DNA from: Gryganskiella cystojenkinii
Taxonomy: Eukaryota > Mortierellomycota > Mortierellomycetes > Mortierellales > Mortierellaceae
Direction of reading: 5' to 3'
Length of the DNA stretch: 57,999 nt
NCBI GenBank assembly: GCA_015852425.1
Contig: JAAAIG010000114.1
Span: forward strand, 3,793 to 61,791
Below, in pieces: positions 21,923 through 37,618 of the stretch (positions within the stretch are counted from its first letter, which is position 1; each line of letters starts with the position of its first letter). The translations under genes and the position numbers were made by a program. Under the pieces are notes generated by a model that worked only from the letters and a program-made list of their open reading frames with translations, searched no databases and had not been told where the DNA came from.

Positions 21923-23153
21923 TTACGCCTCCTGATCCCGATCAAGGGCTTCACGAGAATCCTTCAGGACACGTGTCGCTGCTGTCCAGTAAGCCTCTTG
22001 ATCATAAACGTAGTCGGAAGATCCTCCAAATTCGCGCTCTAGCATATCCTCAGGGATCAAGTCCAAAAGATTGACATTGTCCGAGCTTTGTTGCGCTGCT
22101 GTGCTCGCAGCTGACTTTTTCGAGTCAGACGTATTTGAAAGATCAATCTCCGAGGTTGTGGCTGATGAAGGAGTAGAGACGATTGATCTGGGTTTCTGCT
22201 TCTTCATGTCGACAAAGTTGATCTTTGCTTTAGTGACAGGATCGATAAAAGGCGAGATCAGCTTGTAGAAAGGGAAAAAGAACCATGGCGCTAAGGGAGT
22301 GAGATTGAGTTACAAAATTGCGCAATTGGTTAGGTCACAATTGCTCATTGACGGGAAAAAAGAAAGGCAAGGTGAGTCGCACGCACCATGGATGATATAG
22401 CCCTTGCCAAGCCGCTCAGGATAGTGGCTTCCGAGAACGTTAATGATCTCACGCGCGATTGCGACTCCAGGGTTCTTGGTCATCGAAGATCCTGCAAAGT
22501 CGATAATGATGCATAGGTTCTCGACACCCTTGGGCATCAATGCGATCGCAGTCTCCAAGTGAAAGACGACATGGCGGATTTGCGCAGCGGACGCAGCCGT
22601 GTTCTCGAGCCGGGGTTTCATGTACAGCAAAGGACGAGACTCGCTGTCGAATCCAGAAACGTACAACTTGCCGGGGGCAGTCTATTTTTTTAAGGAGGGA
22701 TAACAGAAGCAATGTCAGAATCTCAACGGTCGAGTTTTTAAGGAGGTACAACCCTCATAGTTCCAAAAAAAAAAATTGATCTGTGCTCAATTGCTATCTT
22801 TTTTTTTGATGGGGGTTGATGGGTCTCTTTACCTCGACCCAGATATCGTTCTTTTCAGGAGCATTGGGACAAAAAGATTCCCGCCAGACGATCGTATCCT
22901 GAACGGCCAGCTTGGCCTCTTGCAGATTCCACTTTCTACCGCGGAGGTAGCGGATTAGGCATGGATCATCAGCCCAGTTTTTTTGCGAGGTTGTCTTTGC
23001 GACAGAGTCATGGATGTGAGTCCGAAGGGCACCGAGGGTCGCGATCTGAGAGTCAGTCAACGGAGCAGGGGTCGGCGGCGAGTGACAGGCTTTTGAGGGA
23101 GTGAACCTGGGCTGATTCGAAACGGTCGTTACTGATGAGGCACGGCTTGGCAT
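21923..23153 (-). CDS. CRAL-TRIO (Sec14-like) lipid-transfer domain protein
   Basis: Three exons (23153-22833, 22681-22387, 22290-21923) give 327 codons. The N-terminal CRAL-TRIO-N helices include DPCLIRYLRGRKWNLQEAK. The lipid-binding domain follows: GFDSESRPLLYMKPRLENT, then LCIIIDFAGSSMT and ERLGKGYIIHAPWFFFPFY, ending with PVTKAKINFV. The order and spacing are those of fungal Sec14-superfamily proteins, which carry phosphatidylinositol or other lipids between membranes. The last 100 residues are Ser-rich and disordered, with a short acidic end. Lipid specificity cannot be read from the sequence. The gene converges with the siderophore transporter (266 bases between stops) and diverges from the FHA gene. 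Confidence 0.88.
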
Positions 23154-23578
23154 CGTCGCTTTTGTTTCGTAGCTGTTAAGAATGAATCGATTTGAATTTT
23201 AAAATGGAACGAGAGAGTGGAGAGTTGTTGTTGAAAAGATTACAAGATGACAGGATGACAAGAGAAGAGAGGAGGGGAGAGGAGGTACGAAATGAGAAAT
23301 GAAGGAGACAATTGCAAGAGGGAGGAAGGGAGGGAAAATGAGACTGCCATAAGGTCCAAAAAAATAGAAAATACCCCGGGAGAATGCTCATCCTGCGAGC
23401 AGCCAGCAGGAACGAGGTTCGCCGTTGGTCGTCGTTGGTCGCCACTCGTTTTTTCTTTTTTCTTTTCAACGGACCCTTTTTTCCTTGCTGTCGCTGATTT
23501 GAATCCATCTCTCAATGTAATGCATAACACTCTCATTATCACTCACTTTCCACCACTTCAACAACGTCCATTCTTCCA
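23154..23578. promoter_or_regulatory. divergent promoter, CRAL-TRIO / FHA genes
   Basis: A 425-base spacer between two divergent starts, strongly purine/pyrimidine biased (agga-rich then tttc-rich). No specific factor site was recognised. Confidence 0.5.
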
Positions 23579-24596
23579 ATGACTTCACATCCTCCTCCTA
23601 TTCCCAACCAGCATCCCAGTGCCACCATCACCTACAAGGGCACGGGCCAAACCATTGCTCTCGACCCAGGGACCATTGTTCTCGGACGAGGATCCCTTCT
23701 GGGGATTCTCTCGGCCCATGTCAGCAGGAAACAAGGCAAGCGCGTGAAAACCCATTCTCAATCCTTGTACATTTTTTAAAAACATACAAAAAAAAAACAC
23801 GCGACTTGCACTCATTCTTCCTTCTTTCCTCCTTGTTTCTCCTCCAGTTGAGGTCATTGTCACCACCTCGCCCACGTTCGAGGTCTCTGTTGTCCGTCAC
23901 GGTACCAATAGGTCGTTGTTGAACGGAAAAGAGCTACTCAAGGATGTACCAACGACAATTCACGACGGCGATCTCCTCACTCTGTTGGAGGTAGACATGA
24001 AAATAGACCTCATCTTCGCTCATTGTTGTTTTTCTCCTTCAAAGTCTCACTTCCTATATTTCTTTTTCGTTTACCTTTGGCAGACAGAGTATCCGATCTC
24101 CTTCGAAATCAACAGACCAGAGATCGTTTTGTCCGCAAGCAAACACAGTCAAAAGAGCTCTGTCGGCGTCAGTCAAAAAGAAAATTCTCTACCACAACCA
24201 TTACCTTGCCCTCCTCAAGTGCCAGTCGATTCTCAGATCACTTCAACAACAAATCCGACGACCGTCGTCGCTGAGGCCACCGCGGTCGAAGATTCAGTGA
24301 AAAGGGGACAGGACAATGCCTTTTATCAGCGTGTCAAAGTCACGACTGCAGCTGAACAAGTTATGGACCTCGATGAACAACTCTCTGAGACGACCTCCGA
24401 CTCTGCAGCCGAGGAGGAAAGATATCCCGCTACGGAAGGGCCTGAAAGTGAAGTAGAGGAGGAAGACTACATCTCGGACGAGTCCAGTATTATCTGTGAG
24501 GATCTCTCCGATCTAGAGTCGTCCCAGCCCCATCATCATCCACACCAACTTCAGCGCGGGAACCACGGTGTTCGGGATAGCATAATTTTGGATTGA
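23579..24596 (+). CDS. FHA-domain protein of PNKP/APTX/APLF type
   Basis: Phosphothreonine-reading protein, probably nuclear. Three exons (23579-23735, 23848-23990, 24084-24596) give 270 codons. Intron 1 begins with GC (CAAG|GCAAGC) rather than GT; only this junction restores the frame KQ-VEVIV. The FHA domain spans about residues 17-112: VLGRGSLLGILSAHVSRKQ, VRHGTNRSLLNGKEL, then IHDGDLLTLLE. The spacing resembles the FHA of the DNA-repair proteins PNKP, aprataxin and APLF, which bind CK2-phosphorylated XRCC1/XRCC4. The remaining 150 residues are disordered and acidic with a His-rich end. No kinase, phosphatase or zinc-finger domain is attached. A repair role is inference. The stop lies 50 bases from the convergent membrane-protein stop. 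Confidence 0.8.
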
Positions 24597-24646
24597 TGTT
24601 AACAATTGGAGCGACAAAACATAAACAAGCTTTATTCCTGTGTCTT

Positions 24647-25852
24647 TTATTGCTGTTTGAGTTTCTCAGAGGTCGTAGCGGTATCGGAGTCAGGGTGAGC
24701 TTGAGCCAACAGTCTCTTCTCACGGCGTGCCATGTGCATCATCAGGGCGAATCCAGGAGACATCACGACAGAGGTAGCCAAAAACTTGGCAGGCTCCTTC
24801 ATACCCTTCGCGTCTGACAAGATCCAAAAAAAACTTCCGAGAACTGCGCCAAAGTAGTCCCAGAGCAAGAAATAAGCAGGCGCGTAAAAAAGATTATCCG
24901 AACGGAACGAAAAGCTGAACGAGCTCCATATATCGGAGACGGGAGTCGTTCGATCAAAGAAATACGCCGCCACCGTGGCCAAATGAGCGACGGCGCTCAA
25001 ATGGGCAACAATAAATGTGCTGCGGATGATTAGCATTCTTGCGAACTTGTCCTGAGCAATTGTTTCTGCATCAGTCTTAGGTGCTGACACCACCACACGC
25101 TCAATCAGAGCGGTAAGAGGTGTGTAGATGAACCAGAGGGCGACCTGGAGCGGCATGTGAATGGCGGTGGCAACAGGGATCCAAGAGTTTCCTTGACCAA
25201 CACTGTCGGGACCAGGCATGAGGAGTCCTGCGATGAAGGGGAGGTTCAAAATATGTACGCTCAGTAGGGCATAGACACGAGCCAAAGGGACAGAGCTTTC
25301 AGTGGCGGAGGAATCGATCGTGGACTTGATCTTGATCATGAGAGGGACAAAAAATACAGGCAGGTAAATACCAATACCGGTCGAGTATGCAAACAAAGTT
25401 GCAAAGGGCATGCAGGCCAACATGGACCATCTGTTAGCAACTCTGCTGGCCTCGACGAGTTCCAGCCAGCAAATGGGCCAGACAAAGCTCATCAACAGGC
25501 GAACGACAAGTCGGCCATAATCGGTTCTCGAACAATCGACAAAGTATGGGATCAGGATACAGACAATTCGGTCAAAGACTGGAAAAGGGACCAGATTATC
25601 CTCAGGCGCAAGGACAGGTAGGAGACACTTTTGTGTTATAGGGTCCACGTACTTAGGAGTGCTGAGCAGGATATGAGCAAGGATGGTGAGCCCTGTGACG
25701 ACGGACACGGTGCTCAACACTACCTTGGCCAGTCTGGATGAAACTAAGTCGTGTGGGAACGACATTTGAATGAGAATTGAAATTGATGAAGAGAAATTGG
25801 CACAAGAGGAAGTTTGAATTGGCACGGTCGACTTTTTCTTTGCAAACGCCAT
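24647..25852 (-). CDS. multi-pass membrane protein, family not recognised
   Basis: A single open frame of 401 codons. A second Met at 25765 (MSFPHDLVSS) may be the true start, because the first 29 residues are Ser-rich and weakly hydrophobic. About eight or nine hydrophobic segments follow, including VVLSTVSVVTGLTILAHILL, LLMSFVWPICWLEL and YFLLWDYFGAVLGSFFWIL. The C terminus is basic (HMARREKRLL) and then polar, probably cytosolic. The general shape recalls fungal polytopic membrane proteins found with terpenoid genes, but I cannot assign a family and see no biosynthetic genes nearby. The gene diverges from the RING gene. Confidence 0.75.
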   Translation of the reverse strand: MAFAKKKSTVPIQTSSCANFSSSISILIQMSFPHDLVSSRLAKVVLSTVSVVTGLTILAHILLSTPKYVDPITQKCLLPVLAPEDNLVPFPVFDRIVCILIPYFVDCSRTDYGRLVVRLLMSFVWPICWLELVEASRVANRWSMLACMPFATLFAYSTGIGIYLPVFFVPLMIKIKSTIDSSATESSVPLARVYALLSVHILNLPFIAGLLMPGPDSVGQGNSWIPVATAIHMPLQVALWFIYTPLTALIERVVVSAPKTDAETIAQDKFARMLIIRSTFIVAHLSAVAHLATVAAYFFDRTTPVSDIWSSFSFSFRSDNLFYAPAYFLLWDYFGAVLGSFFWILSDAKGMKEPAKFLATSVVMSPGFALMMHMARREKRLLAQAHPDSDTATTSEKLKQQ

Positions 25853-26082
25853 GCTGAAAGAGAGGTTCGTGCGAACAAGGGACGGGGTTTGATGTACTCC
25901 AGTGGCGCGTGCAATTACAGATCAACGGACTCATATGAAGCGACTATTCTATTCGTTTAATTAAGTTTGCCACCAACATGTAATTGCAGATCGAAATTTA
26001 GCAGTCCCCAATTGCTCAACACACCGCGTTTTCACCTCTCTCTGCGTTCTCTTTAATTCATTCAATTCCCTTCCCATTACCA

Positions 26083-26105
26083 AAACACACACACACACAC
26101 ACACA
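26083..26105. repeat. (AC)n microsatellite in RING gene leader
   Basis: About ten AC units end 15 bases before the probable ATG at 26120, in the likely 5' leader of the RING gene. Confidence 0.9.
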
Positions 26106-26119
26106 TCACAATCAAAACC

Positions 26120-28054
26120 ATGGGCAAAAAGTCAAAGGTACAAAAGGTTGTACAGTTAAAGTATGCTCCTTTCTCAGAAAGGCCTGACACTCACCCTACC
26201 GCATTTTCTTCCCGTATATGCCACACAGAAGGATAAACAGGACAAAGCTGAGATCGAGCACACAGGTGGTGCAGCCTCTGTTCCTGTCGTCGTCAAGGGC
26301 GAGCACAAAAAGAGAAAGAAAAAAAACAAAAAAGGCAAGAATCGCCAGGAGAATGACAGCCCAACAGTTAAATCGCCCTCTTCGCAACATGCTTCAACTG
26401 CCAATGGAAAGGCATCCATGCCTTTGCCATCACAAACTCGAAACGGATCAACCTCATTATCCGACGATAATACCTCGTCAAGACCCACGAATCAAACGAC
26501 TGCGCCATTGACAACTCCCGCCACTATCGCCACTATCACAACAACACCCTCGATTGCTGCGCCGACGACCGCGTCAGCTTCACTTGACGATATGGCCCTG
26601 GAACTGTTTGCTGCTAAGGAATCAGAGTCGGAGGTCGAAAGACTCCAAACCGTGATCGAACGTCTCAACAAGGAGCTTGAGCACAAGGACGCCATCATTT
26701 CAAGGCTTCAAGACAAAGTCACGTCTCTTCTCATGGGCAACAGAGATTCCGATGCCACCATGGCCGAACCTCTCGATATCTCGAACGCCAGTATGGTTCT
26801 TGCCTCAACCTCTCAACCACGGAACGGAGCCAGAGAGGTGGCTCTGCAATGCTCCATCTGTGTCGATTATTTTGCTTCCCCGTTCACTGTTGAGTGTGGT
26901 CACACGTTCTGTTTTACCTGTCTCCATTCCTGGTTGTTGATCCAGAAATCCTGCCCGACGTGCAGGACAAAGCTCTTGCGGAGACCGACGCTGTCCTTCA
27001 ACATTCGGGAACAAGTTCAGGCGAGCCTTTCGCACTTACCCGAGGCAGAGCGAAGTCAAGCCTTGGAAAAGTTGGCTGCGGACGAAAAGAGTATAAAGGT
27101 CAAACAGCGACAAGGTGATCTCTGGGAAGGAATATTTAAGCCGTTGGGACTGGATGGATTCGGCGGCAACATTATCGTGGACAGAGAAGATGGCGTCAGG
27201 TATAACCCCGATCAGTTATTTGAGGTTTTTTGCTGCCTTGACAATTTATACAATCTGTTATCTTTGTCGGGGCACTCGTCCAGCTAACTCACAAATATAC
27301 GTATCCGGTTTCGTTCCAAAATAGACGTTGTGCCTCCTGTGGATGGGAGGTCAGAGGTGGATCTTGCGTCAATTGCAGGACCCTGTTCAGTGATGTTGAA
27401 GAGGATTCGGACCAGAGTCAGGAAGACTCAGATCAAGATTCGGAAGAGGAGCCGGACGAGTACGACTCGCATGACTCCTTCATCGACGACGACGCAGACT
27501 CGGATATTGCTGCTATGGACGAGGACAGCGACCGGGATTCTGACGATCTAGAGTTCTCTGGCAAGTCTTCGAACGATGACAGCGATGAAGGTATTCGTCT
27601 TCGGCATACTCGATCGAATATCAAGAGCATGACGAAGAGGCGTCACGGAAAGAGTACCGCGACCATAGTCTTGAGTAGCTCAGAGGAGGACGAGTCGGAC
27701 GAAAGTCCAGCTGTCGAGACCATCGAGAGCTACAGCGATGAGAGTGAAGATGAGGTCGTTAGGTCGCCTCAGCATAGCCGTCGCAATTCCCGAAAAGGTG
27801 CCAGACGATCCATCTTTATCTCGGATGAGGAGGAGGAGGAGGAGGAAGAGGAGGAGGAAGACGAGGACGATGTCAATCGTTATGACGAATCAGAGGAGGA
27901 TGACGTGATGATCAAGGGCGGAAGAAAGAAGAGCAAGACCGTCATCTCCAGTGACGATGATTCAAGTGGCGAAGAAAGAGAACAAGTGCAAGAGAGCGAA
28001 AGTAGTGAGGATGATGACTTTGTGGTTGCTCCGCGAAAGAAGCGGAGACTCTGA
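26120..28054 (+). CDS. RING-finger protein, probable E3 ubiquitin ligase (Psh1-like layout)
   Basis: Exons are 26120-26137 (first donor uncertain; 26146 and 26149 also keep frame), 26229-27199 and 27325-28054, about 572 codons. A Lys-rich and Ser/Thr-rich N terminus leads into a short coiled coil (EVERLQTVIERLNKELEHKD). A C3HC4 RING at about residues 214-256 follows: CSICVDYF, ECGHTFCFTC, CPTCRTKL. A second Cys cluster, RRCASCGWEV..GSCVNC, follows intron 2 and looks like a small zinc ribbon. The last 200 residues are strongly acidic with Ser-Asp-Glu runs and end in a basic patch. RING, extra zinc module and acidic tail resemble yeast Psh1, the ligase that removes mislocalised CENP-A, but the tail composition carries little family information. 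Confidence 0.8.
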
Positions 28055-28273
28055 AGAAAATATTTTTGTCCATAGAAAAGCCCATCAGTAAATTGGTGGC
28101 AAATATATGTGAGGTGTCACGAGATTTTTTCATTTTCTTTTTGCTTTGCTCCTTCGCAGTCTTCGACATTGGTCATAGCATTCATCGCCCTTCATATATT
28201 TCGATTCACACATTCCTTCCTCCGCAATTAACATTTTACCTCCACCCTTTCGACACAAACACTCCGAATCAAC

Positions 28274-28906
28274 ATGTATTGCATACGCGCCTTTCTGCCA
28301 CTGCTGCTGATGCCGTTTCCCAGTACTGCCCCTTACTTTGTGATCCTCTACTACATCTCTCTCTATTGGCATCATCGTCCCTGGTAATAAATACATTTTA
28401 TTTTCACCTTTTGACAAACTAATGCAGGCCGTCAAAGAAACGACTGCACAATGCCTTTTTTTCTCGGCTGATTGACACAAAAGTGCATGGTCCAAAGTGA
28501 TCCGATCGCACCGCCAAATACTGACCCACTTTCCTCTTCCTGGGCTGCGACAATTAGCATTTACTGCGTTTTCACTGTTATCCTTTTATTTTCGACCACC
28601 TGCTATTGGGGCGCAGACCGCTGCTGGGTCGATCTCAACAACTTTCATATATTTGATACAATCCGGAATCCAGACGGTTCACCGACCTCGACCTTTGGCT
28701 TGCAACTTCCAGCCTTCATCACCACAGCCGAAGACTATCTTGAAGCGCTCTTGCGGTTCCTTGGTGGTGGTGAACCGCTGGCTAAAGTGCTCAGGGCAGG
28801 ATCTCAAATCTCATCCAGCACTGTCAAATTGGACATCACGCCAGTCAAAGAGGCGATTGCTGTCGTCCTTGGTTCTACTTCTGGCATGAACTCTACAGGC
28901 GTATAA
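28274..28906 (+). CDS. doubtful small membrane-protein locus
   Basis: Two mutually incompatible readings exist. One is a 60-codon protein from 28274-28383 joined to 28428-28500 across a 44-base intron (GTAATA...GCAG); it has a hydrophobic N terminus and a basic C-terminal half (PSKKRLHNAFF). The other is a single open frame of 145 codons at 28472-28906, or from the Met at 28487, with one hydrophobic segment (TISIYCVFTVILLFSTTCYW) followed by a soluble part (FGLQLPAFITTAEDYLEALL). Neither has a family I know. They may be parts of one gene whose joining intron I could not place. Confidence 0.35.
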
Positions 28907-29110
28907 TCTACCTCACGCACTGGGCAATAGTAATAAAATAAAAAACAATACCAAAAAAATCCGAACGCCGGTCGCACTCTTTTGACCTTTTCTTTAAAAA
29001 ATATTCATTCTATCACTTTCTACGTTTCTGAGATTCTGCTTGTCTCTTTAAATGTTGATAGTTGTAGCTGCAGTCGAGTAATTATGTAGTCTGTGGTTGT
29101 TGCTTGAAGT

Positions 29111-34190
<5,080 letters not shown>

Positions 34191-35130
34191 TTGGATGGAG
34201 TGGGATGGAAAGAAGGGAATGAAATAAATGAAAGAAAGACAGGCAGGACAGGACAGAGGACAGGATTATTATTGTTGGAAAGATGACAAGATTTCTTTAG
34301 GAGCAGACTGGGAAGCGACAGAGAGGGAGAGAGGGAGGGGAGGAAGGAAAGGGGATTATTATTATTATTACCTTTTTATTTTTTTATTTTCCTACTCTTT
34401 TAATTGCTGTTTTGTGGAGGAGGACAACAAGAATGGAAATGTGCGTGTGGTGGGGATCAGTCATCAATGAAAGAGGGGGAGAAGGAATGGTGGCGTTCTT
34501 TTCTTTTACTTTTACTCTTCTTTTTCCCTTCTTTCTCTGGATGGTGGTCAATCACAAAGACATTGGCGAGGGCGAGAACTGGTTTGCTGCATACAATAAA
34601 GCTATTACCCCGAACACACACACCCCCCTTGAAGCATCCATCACTCTGCGCCCACCGCACATCACACAAAGAGTAGCTTCTTTTTGTTCCAACAGAAAAA
34701 GAACAAGAAAAAATAATCTCCATCAGCACCATGACCCATACCATGTGATACCTCGCTCCTTCCTTCCGTTGTTCACGACACAGCAGAAAACAAACGCGTT
34801 GCGTTATCGGACATGACGCAAGGGCTTTAACCCCTTTGCTCAGCCTTCTGCTTTAAGGGGCATAAATATCGACCGCAGTCACTCTCTTAGTTTAAAGTAA
34901 ACAATAATTTGCCACCAAGCCACTTCAAAAAAACCACGCAGAAATGCCATGTAACCACAAAAAAAGAAAAAAAAAAAAAAAAAAACGACCTTCTGCCACC
35001 AAAAGAGAACAGACGAACAGACTTGCTCTCCATCTACTCCATCTATTCATCCGTTCATCTGCTCATCTGTTCAGGTTTCCCTTTCACTCTTTCTCTTCTT
35101 CCTCACCACTCACACCTATATACATTCACA
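34191..35130. promoter_or_regulatory. divergent promoter region, UBP12-type / PA2G4-like
   Basis: A spacer of 940 bases with homopurine stretches (34310-34350), an ATT repeat (34358-34372) and an A run of about 19 (34967-34985). A run of catct-type pyrimidine repeats precedes the plus-strand start. The ORFs inside are simple-sequence artefacts. No factor site was recognised. Confidence 0.5.
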
Positions 35131-36942
35131 ATGGACATGGATCAAGTTGTATGTGCACACAACGAATTGTTCTTGTTGGAGCAAGCCAACCTATTTTTTT
35201 TTATTCTTATGTATCTTATGGCCAAGGGTTGCTGACAAGACAGACCTCTTTTACGCCTTGATGACAACTCTATAGGAGCTTTACGCCCAAAAGTCGGATA
35301 TCGACAACAACCTCTCCGACCCTACCGTCATTGCCAAGTATCGTCTTGCCGCCGATATTGCTCAAGGTACTTGACGTTCGAAAAGACTAAAGAGAACGAA
35401 TATGTCAATTAACCTGGATGGATCGATGAAGGGCCAATTGAACTGACGGGACTCACAAAATATACTACTTTCTATACACCTTTATTAGATGCTCTGACCA
35501 AGGTCGTCGCCCGTATCGCCGACGGTGTCCGTGTCAGCGAGCTCTGCGCCTTTGGAGACGAGATCATCATTTCCTACGTATGTAATCGGGATCAAACAAC
35601 AAGCACCTTTCATCACCTGGAGTTACCAGGGTTAAAACATTACAGGCAACACACAGGATCGATTTTAAAACTATTTCCTGACAACCATCTTTTTTTTCAT
35701 TTTGTTTTGTTTACATCGTACACCTCCAAACATTATAGACGTCCAAGGTTTACAACAAGAACAATGTCGAGAAGGGTATCGCTTTCCCTACCATGGTCTC
35801 GGTCAACGACTGCGTAGAATACTACTCCCCTACTGGCGAGTCTGGAGATGATCATGTCCTTCGTGTCGGTGATGTTGTCAAGGTGTAAGTGCTCTATCTC
35901 AGGACTCTAGAAACCAATGAAAAACTCTTTGTTTTATGATTAGGAGTGAGAAACCCTTCCTAACGTTTTCTTCCTTCGACCGAAACCTTAGTGAACTTGG
36001 CGCTCATATTGACGGATATATCGCCACCAATGGACACACCGCCGTCGTCAACTCCAACCCTGCTCAGCCAGTTGAGGGTCGCGCCGCTGACGTGATCTGC
36101 GCTGCTCACTTTGCTGCCGAGGCCGCCTTGCGTCTTATCAAGATCGGAAACAGCAACATCCAGGTTCAGGAGGCGATCGCCGAGGCCGCTGCTCTCTTCA
36201 ACTGCAGCCCTGTCGCCGGTACTGCCTCGAACGAGATCAAGCGCTATGTCATCGCGACTGAGAAGATGATCCTGAACGTGCCCGATGAGGAGAACAGGCC
36301 CGTCCAGGACTTCACCTTTGTGGCCAACGAGGCGTACACCCTCAACATCTTGATCAGCTCTGGTGATGGTACCTGCAGAGAGGGTGCCTTAAAGCCCACT
36401 GTCTACGCCCGGAATGTCCACCAGAACTATAACCTCAAGTTGAAGGCCGCCCGCGCTGCCTTTAACGAGATCAGCACTACCTTTGGTGTCTTCCCCTTCA
36501 CAATTCGGTAAGAATCATTGACAATGGACAAGTCGATATTATGAAAGGACGTTGGTCAGATAAAGTTGAGCAAGACTAACACTTTATTACCCTTTTGCTT
36601 TTCAAAAACACCAGTGCTTTGGATAAGCGCCATCGTCTCGGTGTGACTGAGGTCGCATCCCACAACCTTTTGACTCCTTACCCCGTCTACTACACCCGTT
36701 CCTCAGACAAGGTTGCTCAATTCAAGATGACCATTCTCATCTCTGCAAACGGTGTCACCCGTATCACTCCCTCCCTCCCCTTGCCCTATGTCCACTCTGC
36801 CTACAGCGTCCCAGAAGACTCTAACACTGCCCGTCTTATGGCCGAACCCGCACCAAAGGCTGTCCAGAGTGGAAAGGCTTTGGCCGGCATTGGTGCCGCC
36901 GTGGTCTCTGCTCCCGGCGCTGGCATGGATGTGGATATGTAA
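35131..36942 (+). CDS. PA2G4/EBP1-like protein (non-peptidase methionine aminopeptidase fold)
   Basis: Six exons (35131-35148, 35276-35366, 35489-35577, 35739-35884, 35992-36507, 36615-36942) give 395 codons. The N-terminal phrase KYRLAADIAQDALTKVVARI and GIAFPTMVSVNDCVEYYSP follow PA2G4 closely. The fold continues through LRVGDVVKVELGAHIDGYIA and ends with VAQFKMTILISANGVTRITP. Family members bind 60S ribosomal subunits near the exit tunnel and act in ribosome biogenesis and growth control. They lack the metal ligands of active methionine aminopeptidases, although I did not verify each position here. The first exon is only 18 bases and is supported by a strong GTATGT donor and the Met-rich start. 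Confidence 0.92.
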
Positions 36943-37618
36943 AGCATAAACTGTCCACCGGTTCAGCAAACATCTCAAGACGACACCGATACCTCCCTTT
37001 TCTTCTCATGTCAATCCTCTAGATTACCTCTCTCCAGCATTGTCACTCTTGTATAATTTTTCTGCATTTCTACAACTGTCTCTCTATCTTCTGTCTTTCT
37101 CTTCACACTCACACAATTAAACCTAAAGCATTTCATTCGTGTCCCCAGATCTGCGACTTTATGTGCTGTGCTTTGCTGATTGACATCACGGTCGATTTTA
37201 GTCGTTTGTAAAAGGAGAGGAGTAATTTGTTTATGCCTGACACGGATATCTGTGTGACTGAGTAATTGATACCCATGCGGTTCAGCGTGGGTTCTGGGAT
37301 CCTACTTGAGCTCTTGGCGGTTACACGCAAGTGGTTCAGGGAACGTGGTGAAAATTCCAAGCCATATGGACCCATCAATCATCTTGCGCAAGCGACCCAG
37401 AGCACAGTGGCATCATGTTCGTTGGTTTCAACGAACGGTAACAGGTTGCGATCACCCAAGTGCGACTGTCGGCCTTGGGTATAGGTGGTCTCTCCTTACT
37501 GAGCACTGTCAGTCTGGTTTTGACCTTGGCTTGTCCACTGAACACGGAGGTCTTCAAATGCATTATTTTAATTAATTTAATAAAGTAATTGTTGGAGAGG
37601 CAAACTGCAGGTGGTTAC
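36943..37618. other. convergent intergenic region
   Basis: A 676-base spacer between the PA2G4-like and DCAF-type stops. An AATTAAA-like signal near 37117 probably serves the plus-strand gene, and tttaataaa near 37576-37584 lies on the strand opposite the DCAF gene. The short ORFs have no recognisable content. Confidence 0.5.

Noticed and set aside
34909..35261. Small Lys/Ser-rich ORFs before the PA2G4-like gene
   Set aside because: They are created by an A run and pyrimidine repeats in the leader and overlap the true start at 35131.
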